A program made the translations under genes and the position numbers. From contig LGRX02009770.1 of NCBI GenBank assembly GCA_001247695.2, positions 12,389 to 24,183 of the forward strand: a stretch of DNA of 11,795 bases. The letters are read 5' to 3'. The notes beneath the pieces were generated by a model, which was not told where the DNA came from, ran no database searches, and saw only the letters and a program-made list of their open reading frames with translations. This document shows positions 6,301 to 11,135 of this stretch, piece after piece; positions within the stretch are counted from its first letter, which is position 1, and the number at the start of each line of letters is the position of its first letter. The stretch is from Cymbomonas tetramitiformis. Lineage: Eukaryota; Chlorophyta; Pyramimonadophyceae; Pyramimonadales; Pyramimonadaceae.

Positions 6301-8628
6301 CTTTCCCCGCATTATGCAAAGGGCTAATCATGATCCCTCCTTCCCCTCATTATGTGCAGGCTGGCCAATCATGATCCTCCCTTCCCCGCATTATGTGCAG
6401 GCTGTGCAGTTATGATCCTTCCTATGATTTACATCTTCATTGGCGCTTGATACAGCTTTCGCTTACACAGTCTCTTCCGCGCAAAGACTGTTCAGATACG
6501 GCAATTGCCTTCCAACTTGCAAACGCCACGTGGCACGCATGCTCTGATGATCCAATCACCACCTATCCGCTTGTCGCGAGGTGTAGATGGCTTGGGGGTG
6601 GGCACTGTGCGTCCCTTTCTGTATACGGAAGGCCAGTGCTCACTCACACAGCCTGAATACCTGGACTTCATGCGGGGATGCTCCACACTTTCGCATCTGT
6701 GCGTTGCCCCTATATGCCCTAGTGCCCCGGCCTCGTGTGGCCTCGGGTTCTCGCTGAAACGGTACTTCGCCACTGGCTTGCTCCTCGGCCAGGCATACTT
6801 GGATTCGATCAAGGGGCACCCTGTGCTATGCGTGTCCGCGGTAAATCCAAACTTATACAACCGAGTCCCCATACTCAACAACGTCAGGTGAGAGAGATGC
6901 AGCGCCTTCCCCTTCCTGCCCACTTGACCGTGCCAGCTGCTACCCCTCTCCGTCTCTTAGTGCGATCATTGACTGCTGTTTACGGTTCTTCCTCGCAGCC
7001 TCGGGCCGCAAGTATGTGCATGCCCAGACCTGTCATTGGAGGAGGGTTAGGACCGTGGTTGACAGCATTGCCGGCGCGTGTTTACCATGTATGGGCGTAC
7101 CACGGGGATACGCAGGGACTTGAGGGTGAAGCTGATGCGACATGCCAAAATCCTCCAGCAGTGTTCAAGGTGGACACACATCCCCCCCCTCCCCACCCCC
7201 TTTTTCGCTTCCCCTTTATTCCATATTGGACGGCTGTCCTCGTGGATTGCATGAACACCTCAGGGGTGTGGGCCATCTTGAATCAGAAGTCAGGTGCAGG
7301 TACACCTCTCGTTCAGTCCCCGCCACAAGCCACCTGCTAGAATGTTTAGGGCTCGCAGAATTTGGGTCTTGCCTCGCGTGCCATTGCCCCTGCCTACTTA
7401 CCAGAGTGTATCTGAGTTGAGCCGCAAGGACGATGTTTAGTAATAATCATAGTAGTCTGATGCAAGATGTGGGGCAGGGCCGAAACCTACGTTGCCCCTA
7501 TCCGAATCTGATTGTGATCCCCTAAACCTAACCAATAATTTTGGTGATGTACGGTCACACCTGTCCTTCATTATGCATATCATAGCTCAGCATCATCATG
7601 ATCATGATCATTAACGCCATCAGCATACAGCTATGGTGTGTAACGTGCAATGTGTGATTCCCACCTACTGCTGCTGTTGGCGGGCGAGGTCACACCCCCC
7701 ACACTGCTGCCCACTGCCCAACCCCCTTCTCCTTGCCGACTCCCAGGATACAATGTGTTACGACAACCCTAATATACAATTGCGCAAATGGAATTACCAA
7801 CTTACTCTGAGTCCCGGCATGTAAATCATAATGGTAACGATGCCGACGATGCGATAATGATTGTGATATAGTAGCACTGCAGGCAATTTGCACCGTGAGG
7901 GTCCGCTGAGATTCAGCCAGACACCTGCCCCAGTTGAAGTATTTGCAACTGTGCGGGTCGCTGAGATTCTGCGAGACACCCGCCCTGGGCTTGAAGTATT
8001 TGCACTGCGTGAGGGTCCGCCGAGAGCCCTGCCGACGCCTCGCCCTGGGGCCTGAAGTATTTGCAAACCCGTAGTCGCTGAGATCTCGCCTGTGACACCC
8101 GCCCTGGGCCTGAAGTGGACTGTACCGTGCGGGTCGGCCGAGATCTCGCGGGACACCCGCTGAAGTATTTGCAACTGTGCGGGTCCGCCTTGAGATTCGC
8201 TGCACCCGCCCCCAGCTGAAGTATTTTTATCGTGCGGGTCCGCGAGATTCTCGCGACGCCCGCTCCAAGCATGGCTTGCAACCTGGGGTCAGCCGAGATC
8301 CAAACCAGACACTCGCCCTGGGCTTGAAGTATTTGCAACTGTGCGGGTCGCTGAGATTCTACCAGACGCCTGCCCCAGTTGAAGTATTTGCAACTGTGCG
8401 GGTCCGCTGAGATTCTGCCAGACGCCTGCCCCAGTTGAAGTACTTGCAGAGAGGTTGACGTTGTTTTAGGATTGCAGGGAAGCTCGTAGATGGAAAAGGT
8501 GAGGGCTCATATGAGCGAGGTGTGTTCTCCGCAGTGGTGAACGCTTGCTGGCCGGCCTCGGGAGTCATCGCTACATCGTGGACAACACAGAGTTCTACTC
8601 GATGTGCGACCTGCTTGATTTGTCTAAG
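218..8628 (+). CDS. PX domain plus Rubicon-homology (DUF4206) protein, 12 internal exons, both ends missing
   Basis: Spliced gene: join(218-338, 791-925, 1419-1473, 2212-2353, 2535-2608, 3824-3945, 4265-4362, 5221-5308, 5641-5682, 6793-6887, 7116-7169, 8535-8628). All introns are GT-AG and phases agree throughout, giving 373 codons without a stop. Residues 1 to about 150 form a PX domain: an NQYTVFW strand, the RRYRDF phosphoinositide-binding motif and a C-terminal helix with QRRRIVERCL and LLEFL. A Ser/Gly/Asn-rich linker follows (about 151-200). From about 200 comes a Rubicon-homology zinc domain: a CVCC pair, RRCQYTGEMYCTACH, DWDFKP, YLDSIKGHPVLCV and FYSMCDLLDLSK. In known families PX binds PtdIns3P on endosomes and the RH domain binds Rab7-type GTPases, so an endosomal or vacuolar trafficking effector is inferred. 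The start codon lies upstream. The last RH cysteine/histidine cluster should lie in later exons, not seen here. Splice sites were called by eye, not from transcripts. Confidence 0.85.
676..790. repeat. About 32-bp minisatellite, 3.5 copies, running into the exon 2 acceptor
   Basis: Units start at 676, 709 and 740, each with cgtgcgtggcgctgagtagg followed by a G-run and ctc. A partial fourth unit at 773-790 reads catgcgtgccgcttgcag. The acceptor gcag of exon 2 is therefore the diverged end of the last copy. Unit lengths are 33, 31 and 33 bp. The rest of intron 1 (339-675) shows no gene signal; frames open across it on both strands do not match any family I recognise. Confidence 0.8.
791..925 (+). 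CDS. Exon 2: PX core with RRYRDF motif
   Basis: Forty-five codons, phase 0 at both ends, from cttgcag|GTG to GGCAG|gtgcgc. It encodes VECTGDNGQVWGFWRRYRDF, then VNLRQELLRTPF and GKLPEAWQ. R-R-Y-x-D-F followed by a Leu-rich helix is the signature of PX domains; the Arg and Tyr are the residues that contact PtdIns3P in known members. This is the most diagnostic exon for the PX call. Confidence 0.92.
977..1418. repeat. 38-bp minisatellite, 12 copies, ending exactly at the exon 3 acceptor
   Basis: Unit starts are 977, 1015, 1053, 1091, 1117, 1155, 1193, 1232, 1270, 1306, 1343 and 1381. Most units are 38 bp; the others are 26, 39, 36 and 37 bp. The unit begins tgtctcatgtcgtcgggc and ends gggtcatcggagcag. 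The last unit ends at 1418, the inferred 3' splice site, so every unit carries a copy of the acceptor-like end gagcag. Since 38 is not a multiple of 3, successive units cycle through frames and produce long but meaningless open frames rich in VIGAVSH, SSVSCR and SEQCLM. Confidence 0.95.
1419..1473 (+). CDS. Exon 3: PX middle segment
   Basis: Eighteen codons plus one base (phase 0 in, phase 1 out), after cggagcag and before the donor gtgcgc. It encodes EMEQLRKSSQAMFGKLHP, amphipathic and matching the loop/helix between the PX proline region and the final helices. It is a small exon sitting immediately after the 12-copy array. Its trailing G joins AG of exon 4 to make Glu. Confidence 0.82.
1474..2211. 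other. Intron 3, no repeat or gene recognised
   Basis: A 738-bp stretch from donor gtgcgc to acceptor gtctcag. Open frames of up to about 100 codons occur on both strands but have no recognisable motif. No tandem array is visible, in contrast to most neighbouring introns. Confidence 0.6.
2212..2353 (+). CDS. Exon 4: C-terminal PX helices
   Basis: Starts with two bases completing Glu and ends at phase 2 (CG) before donor gtgcgtg. It encodes EVVEQRRRIVERCLSSAL, a Pro-rich turn, then ARPLLEFLAPPPPPSDDACRH. The pattern of basic residues on a helix, then a hydrophobic helix ending L-x-x-F-L, is the usual end of a PX domain. Phase agrees with exons 3 and 5. Confidence 0.88.
2354..2534. other. Intron 4 (181 bp)
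   Basis: GT-AG intron from gtgcgtg to ctgttgcag. It has C-runs and an AT-richer end with aaaaaaa and attaacatatg near the acceptor. No array. Confidence 0.65.
2535..2608 (+). CDS. Exon 5: Ser/Gly/Asn-rich linker
   Basis: One base plus 24 codons plus one base (phase 2 in, phase 1 out), between gttgcag and gtgggc. It encodes RSGSNSSDSSMDTQASWGLL then SGSI. Low-complexity AGC codons suggest a flexible linker between the PX and RH domains. The phase match on both sides is the main support. Confidence 0.7.
2609..3823. other. Intron 5 (1215 bp) containing a 57-bp array
   Basis: Inferred intron from gtgggc to gggccag. Apart from the array at 3005-3346, no gene signal was seen. An additional symmetric exon (phase 1 in and out) cannot be excluded, because the linker between PX and RH domains is poorly conserved. 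Confidence 0.6.
3005..3346. repeat. 57-bp minisatellite, 6 copies, inside intron 5
   Basis: Units start at 3005, 3062, 3119, 3176, 3233 and 3290, each exactly 57 bp, beginning gcattgcgctgccgaggctt and ending aagtgcgcagtttgggt. Divergence is only a few substitutions per unit. Since 57 is 19 codons, all three forward frames and at least one reverse frame stay open, giving 19-residue peptide repeats such as HCAAEASCHTHDSKCAVWV. No frame has independent support as coding. Neither array end touches a splice site. Confidence 0.95.
3824..3945 (+). CDS. Exon 6: linker leading into the RH domain
   Basis: Two bases plus 40 codons (phase 1 in, phase 0 out), from gggccag to CCAG|gtggct. It encodes GDGHGAGGMSALEVGSAFGS, then TVHLLVDLPTAANPEDLMDAQ-type sequence. 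A hydrophobic-D-x-P segment followed by a short Leu/Met helix sits immediately before the first zinc-ligand pair in plant-type DUF4206 proteins. The donor gtggct is weak, but the phase fits exon 7 exactly. Confidence 0.75.
3946..4264. other. Intron 6, pyrimidine-rich
   Basis: A 319-bp GT-AG intron dominated by C and T on the + strand, with a tandem duplication of a ctcaccttcactccctct-type segment near 4085-4120. There is no open frame with recognisable content. The long polypyrimidine stretch lies well upstream of the acceptor gctgcacag. Confidence 0.6.
4265..4362 (+). CDS. Exon 7: first zinc-ligand pair of the RH domain
   Basis: Thirty-two codons plus AG (phase 0 in, phase 2 out), from gctgcacag to CCCCAG|gtgagc. 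It encodes GGHCVCCRAALP then REPAPGSTRRNTLKDLFNRP. C-x2-C followed by R-x-x-L-P is the first ligand pair of Rubicon-homology zinc domains. It is the only frame and start in this region that satisfies both flanking phases and supplies the expected cysteines. A shorter version starting at 4330 (phase 0) would lose the cysteines and break the downstream phase. Confidence 0.82.
4727..5220. repeat. About 32-bp G-rich minisatellite, ~15 copies in two subfamilies, running to the exon 8 acceptor
   Basis: Left block (about 4727-4912): six units of 30-33 bp built on gagctggggtgtggagatac followed by ctggggagg. Right block (about 4921-5206): nine roughly 32-bp units that largely alternate between gtatagagtgattgggggag and a gtgtagagcgattggggaag type, so the effective repeat there is a ~64-bp dimer. 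The two blocks align (GG-GTRTRGAG...GGGGAGGGG) and look like one diverged family. A last partial unit ends in gtgtgcctgagcag, which is the exon 8 acceptor. The + strand is strongly G-rich and C-poor. Confidence 0.9.
5221..5308 (+). CDS. Exon 8: RH zinc core
   Basis: One base plus 29 codons (phase 2 in, phase 0 out), from cctgagcag to CTGCAG|gtgctc. It encodes ARRCQYTGEMYCTACHTNEQ then TPIPAAMLQ. The pattern C-x-Y-T-G-x-x-Y-C-x-x-C-H followed by an I-P helix is highly diagnostic of the Rubicon-homology/DUF4206 domain. The initial Ser is made from AG of exon 7 plus T. Confidence 0.93.
5309..5640. other. Intron 8, nothing recognised
   Basis: A 332-bp GT-AG intron (gtgctc to gtgccacag) with no array and no supportable ORF. 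The short frames here carry no family motif. Confidence 0.6.
5641..5682 (+). CDS. Exon 9: 42-nt micro-exon of the RH domain
   Basis: Fourteen codons, phase 0 both sides, between gtgccacag and the strong donor gtgagt: DWDFKPRKVCSMAK. W-D-F-K-x-x-x-V-x-x-x-A-K is the conserved step after the zinc core in Rubicon-homology domains. It is very short and would be missed by most gene finders, but content and phases are unambiguous. Confidence 0.9.
5683..6411. repeat. About 41-bp minisatellite, 18 copies, beginning at the exon 9 donor
   Basis: Unit starts: 5683, 5725, 5766, 5803, 5845, 5886, 5925, 5964, 6004, 6045, 6089, 6130, 6170, 6212, 6251, 6292, 6330 and 6371, with a decayed partial copy to about 6428. 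Units run 37-44 bp, built from gtgatcctcccgtccccgca, ttatgtgcag and gctggccaatc. The first unit reads gtgagtcctcccg, so the 5' splice site of intron 9 is itself the first bases of the array. Each unit has a GTGA start, an internal tgcag and a CCAAT motif. The rest of intron 9 (6429-6792) shows nothing recognisable. Confidence 0.94.
6793..6887 (+). CDS. Exon 10: RH domain segment
   Basis: Thirty-one codons plus AG (phase 0 in, phase 2 out), from ctcggccag to GTCAG|gtgaga. It encodes AYLDSIKGHPVLCVSAVNPN then LYNRVPILNNV. The hydrophobic-L-D-S-I ... P ... V-N-P-x-L-Y pattern is conserved in DUF4206 proteins and resembles plant members closely. The open frame continues upstream to 6505, but that part has no family content and is treated as intron. 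Confidence 0.92.
7116..7169 (+). CDS. Exon 11: RH domain basic helix
   Basis: One base plus 17 codons plus AG (phase 2 in, phase 2 out), from gatacgcag to TTCAAG|gtggac. It encodes RDLRVKLMRHAKILQQCS. An L-R-x-K-L helix ending in a Cys follows the NPxLY segment in this family. The 54-nt exon is supported by phase and position. Confidence 0.82.
7170..8534. other. Intron 11 (1365 bp) with a 55-bp array in its second half
   Basis: GT-AG intron from gtggac to ctccgcag. A C/T-rich tract follows the donor (about 7190-7230). At 7595-7608 there is a 14-bp perfect palindrome (atcatgatcatgat) in an AT-rich patch. From about 7882 the intron becomes a tandem array. No gene recognised. Confidence 0.6.
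7882..8449. repeat. About 55-bp minisatellite, ~10 copies, in intron 11
   Basis: Units are recognisable by gaagtatttgcaactgtgcg, then ggtccgctgagattctgcca and a gacacctgccccagtt end. Most are 54-60 bp; one copy near 8265-8300 is strongly diverged and one is shortened. Reverse-strand frames stay open through parts of it (repeats like ANTSTGAGV and LQILQ) but have no independent coding support. The array stops 85 bp before exon 12. Confidence 0.9.
8535..8628 (+). CDS. Exon 12: RH domain, last exon seen
   Basis: One base plus 31 codons (phase 2 in, phase 0 out), from ctccgcag to TCTAAG|gtgagc. It encodes GERLLAGLGSHRYIVDN then TEFYSMCDLLDLSK. R-Y-x-x-x-x-x-x-F/Y-S-x-x-D-L-L-D-L-S is conserved in plant-type DUF4206 proteins. 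No downstream exon with the final Cys/His cluster was found before the retroelement. Confidence 0.9.
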
Positions 8629-9048
8629 GTGAGCACTGTCTCAAAGGAAGAGCACCCGGGCACTGCCATTTTTTTGGACACAATATCCGCATGCACACGC
8701 ACTTGCATGGCTCAGCTTGCGATGCAGTGGTGCATGCTGTTGCTCTATTACTCAAACTAGCACAGCTACCATAATTGAACAAGGCTACAATTCAAGCAAT
8801 TGCAATATCTTTATGGCAGGAAAGATTGACCAGTAAATTAACAGGTTGAGCAACAGCTCCTCCAAATAGTTACTTCAAGTTAGAACAGCCTCCAAATGGG
8901 CAATATTCAAGTCTTATACTTTCAAGGCGCGCAGTTCATATTCTCTAATCGATCTGTCCCATGTCGGCTGGCATATCATCATCTGCCACCTATACAAATC
9001 CTAATCAGAGAATCTGCATTTGGACAATCCTAATCAAGACAGTTGATT
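8629..9048. other. Intron/retroelement junction region, LTR not identified
   Basis: This 420-bp stretch runs from the exon 12 donor to the stop codon of the antisense element's last ORF. Around 8755 the sequence turns clearly AT-richer, so the insertion boundary may lie near there. Two-copy direct repeats are visible: about 32 bp starting at 8852 and 8884 (aacagc-cctccaaat ... ttcaagt), and aatcctaatca at about 8997 and 9026. No TG...CA LTR pair, polypurine tract or target-site duplication could be fixed. Confidence 0.45.
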
Positions 9049-9578
9049 TCATTGTCCCTTGCTGATCTTTGCTTTCTTCCTACGAGGAGCCACGTCAAGC
9101 CCTTCTTCTTCATCACTGTCACTTCTTATGGAATACTTCAATTGAGTTATATACTCATGTGTCCAACATCTCGGATATTTCCTAGGTTGCCTCTTCGTCT
9201 CTTCAGACACCCCAGCCTTATTCTCACCCATTGAAGTCAATCCAGTATCTGACCCATAAGGTTTCTTCGGTGGTGCATGAACAGTCTCCACCACAGAGGC
9301 TGGGGCATCCTCAGATATGGCCTCAGACTTCTGCTCGGTAATAGGCTGATCATCGGGCTGAACAGGTGAGGTCGGGGAGGTGCCCTTGGGTACCCAGTGA
9401 AGTTCACCCTTCTCATCCATGATCAATTGCAGTCCCAGTCTCTTCAACCTTCGAGCTTCAGCTTGTTCTTCAGCATCGTCAGCTACCAAGTCATCGAACT
9501 CGCTGACGTCATCCTCGGTGTCATCATATTCAGGCGAGGCTGGCTCCCATTTCGGACTGGCAGTGTCCATGTCATATA

Positions 9579-9690
9579 TGACACCCGCGTCATCGTTGTC
9601 ATCCGAACCTGGTAGCTTCTCCTTACTGTTAGTGACACCCTCGTCATCATTGTCATCAGAATCTGGTAACTTCTCCTTACTCCTTACTCC
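9579..9690 (-). repeat. 54-bp coding repeat (two copies) in the third ORF
   Basis: Two copies at 9579-9632 and 9633 to about 9686 are in phase with the ORF and encode SKEKLPxSDDNDDxGVxx twice. The + strand shows tgacacc..cgtcatc.ttgtcatc at both. This is a simple in-frame duplication that lengthens the acidic region. Confidence 0.85.
9674..9687 (-). other. 7-bp tandem duplication causing a frameshift
   Basis: On the + strand tccttac occurs twice in a row (9674-9680 and 9681-9687). On the coding strand the reading SWSKE runs into TAA because of the second copy. Disregarding one copy, the upstream frame runs directly into the KLPDSDDNDD frame, whose own internal repeat also begins SKEKLP. The shift size (+7, equivalent to +1) matches the observed frame change exactly. 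Confidence 0.85.
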
Positions 9691-10193
9691 AGGACACAGC
9701 GCCTGTACCCGAATCTTCACTGTTCGTAGACGCTGAGTGTGTAGGCTTACGCCCCTGGTAGGGAATTCCATGATATTCGTCTTCGTCAATCACAATCGTC
9801 GGATTCCAGTACGCGATCCCAACGCGGCTAATCGGTAATGAGAATGGCGCTACCGGCGCCTTCAACTGAGTGGCGTCTTCTAGAAACCGGCCGCCGCCCC
9901 TATTACGCTCCCAGCGGCGTAGCGCACCAGAAGGGTGTACGATAATATGCTGCCAGCTATAATCAAGTCCAGGCTTTCGCTCCCCATAGTACGAAGTCAG
10001 TGGCTCGGGAGTCCCCTTCCGAGCCCATTGCCATCTCACTGCCCCAGTATGCATAAATACAATATGCCAATCGAATGGCTTGGCCGGGCTATTGTTCCCT
10101 GGCACAACTCCTCCCTCCTCCCCTCTTAGCTTGTTAGTACAAAGAGATGATAACTCAGAGTCATTTGTACAGCAGCTAAGATCCAGACACAGA

Positions 10194-10201
10194 TCAGCCA
10201 T
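10194..10201 (-). promoter_or_regulatory. ATGGCTGA overlap of methyltransferase stop and third-ORF start
   Basis: On the coding strand CATGGCTGA holds the ATG of the third ORF (10201-10199) and the TGA stop of the methyltransferase (10196-10194), an 8-nt overlap with the new frame at +1. Such overlaps allow termination-reinitiation or frameshift expression of the downstream protein. Function is inferred only. Confidence 0.5.
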
Positions 10202-11033
10202 GCGTATGGATGCGTGATATGCTTTTCTGATCGAACAGGTGCTCGATGAGTTGACGAAGCAATCCAGCGGGCAGAGGGTATACAGCAGTGGAAACTCCCG
10301 CTCCTTGTTGCCCTGGATGAGGTCCCAGTTGAGCAGTTTCCGGATGTGATCCCAGAGTCTGTTGGAGAAGACAAGGAGTATCCATCGTGCAGTACCGTAG
10401 ATCCACTGGAGGAGGCGACTGCGTCCAGATGCAAGTAGGCTTGCGATAGCCAGTACCATACATACAATAAGAGCAATACAACGGGGTAGGTAACCGGCGA
10501 ACTACGGGTCGAAATCGCAGCGCAAAGGGAAACCTGCCCATCGGATTTTCCATAAACCAATGCTGGGGTTTGAGAAAGTCAAAAATTTGGAGCGTTCGGC
10601 GTACACAGGCATCAGCCTGTCGCAGTTGTCGCACCCCGGTGGTCTTAGCCTGACTGTATTCGGTGCACGGTGGACTAGCCCAGATGACGTCAAAGTAACC
10701 AGGCGCGTAACGCTTGAAGTCCCAGTCCTGAACCTTCTCAGCGTAGGTAGGTTGCCAGCGAGGATCATGATCGCCGGTGACCACAGTGCTCTTCGGATAA
10801 CATGACATGAAACTTCTCTCCACACTTCCTGTACCACTGAAAAGGACTAGTAGTCGCAACTCGCGTGTCGAGACCCCAGAGCCCAGAAGAGCTAGATGCG
10901 TCACAAAGGCGTCAGCGGAGCGACAGTATTGTTCCCAAGGTAGGCAGTTGTCCAGAGAAGTGAGTTTTCCTTCATCAGAGGTGTCCAGGAAAGTTAGAGC
11001 TCCGGCGCGTTCCCGCCTTTGCTTCCGCTGCAT
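10194..11033 (-). CDS. Retroelement-encoded cytosine-C5 DNA methyltransferase
   Basis: 279 residues from ATG 11033 to TGA 10194. Motif I LVLFSGTGSVERSF (62-75) binds S-adenosylmethionine. Motif IV SPPCTEYSQAKT has the likely catalytic Cys at 123. Motif VI is MENP (161-164) rather than the usual ENV. A motif VIII-like YGTGYRKPTCIWT lies at 192-204, and a motif X-like VYPLPAGLL at 251-259. The short target-recognition region and the ENP/RKPT forms recall phage- and protist-type enzymes rather than DNMT1 or DNMT3. The frame stays open upstream to 11135 with a heptad-like charged helix (EQLTEFEQLRLSREGQAREK), so it is probably the C-terminal domain of the Pol polyprotein, joined to the chromodomain by a -1 frame change. 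Expected role: methylating cytosine in DNA, perhaps in the element itself. All core motifs look intact. An adenine-methylase reading is unlikely given PPC and FxGxG. Confidence 0.87.
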   Translation of the reverse strand: MQRKQRRERAGALTFLDTSDEGKLTSLDNCLPWEQYCRSADAFVTHLALLGSGVSTRELRLLVLFSGTGSVERSFMSCYPKSTVVTGDHDPRWQPTYAEKVQDWDFKRYAPGYFDVIWASPPCTEYSQAKTTGVRQLRQADACVRRTLQIFDFLKPQHWFMENPMGRFPFALRFRPVVRRLPTPLYCSYCMYGTGYRKPTCIWTQSPPPVDLRYCTMDTPCLLQQTLGSHPETAQLGPHPGQQGAGVSTAVYPLPAGLLRQLIEHLFDQKSISRIHTHG

Positions 11034-11083
11034 TCTGACCTCCTGTAAGGCTTTTTCCCGGGCTTGTCCTTCTCGTGATAGTC

Positions 11084-11135
11084 TCAGTTGTTCGAACTCC
11101 GTGAGCTGTTCGAGTTCACCCCGTAGTTCAACGAC
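11084..11135 (-). other. 52-nt overlap where Pol shifts to the methyltransferase frame
   Basis: The chromodomain frame ends at TGA 11086-11084. The methyltransferase frame is open from 11135, just after a TGA at 11138-11136. Any switch must happen in these 52 nt and is a -1 change. A GGGG run on the coding strand (11119-11122) is the most suspicious point: one lost G there, or slippage on it, would connect the two frames. No canonical X XXY YYZ slippery heptamer was seen. Confidence 0.6.

Larger units (their letters stand above)
9049..10201 (-). pseudogene. Third ORF of the retroelement, unknown family, broken by a 7-bp duplication
   Basis: Starts at ATG 10201-10199 (MADLCLDLSCC), inside the end of the methyltransferase frame. 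It reads to a TAA at 9677-9679; the same protein clearly continues in the +1 frame to TGA at 9049. Full length would be about 381 residues. Residues about 43-103 hold two similar Trp-rich segments: DWHIVFMHTGAVRWQWARKG and SWQHIIVHPSGALRRWERNR. Next come YWNPTIVIDEDEYHG, two 18-residue acidic repeats (SKEKLPxSDDNDDxG), an acidic stretch (EYDDTEDDVSEFDDL) and a basic tail (APRRKKAKISKGQ) that looks like a nuclear-localisation signal. I do not recognise the family. Its place after integrase is where accessory or env-like ORFs sit, but no signal peptide or membrane segment is seen. Confidence 0.6.

Noticed and set aside
6505..6792. In-frame upstream extension of exon 10
   Set aside because: Open but without family content; exon 9 joins at 6793 in phase with continuous RH-domain sequence.
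7690..8338. Minus strand repetitive frames over intron 11
   Set aside because: They read the 55-bp array in reverse and have no independent coding evidence.
8629..9048. 3' LTR or polypurine tract of the retroelement
   Set aside because: Direct repeats and an AT-rich change are visible, but no TG...CA ends, tract or target-site duplication can be fixed without the other LTR.
10202..10459. N-terminal extension of the third ORF upstream of its ATG at 10201
   Set aside because: It overlaps the well-supported methyltransferase frame and looks like its shadow.
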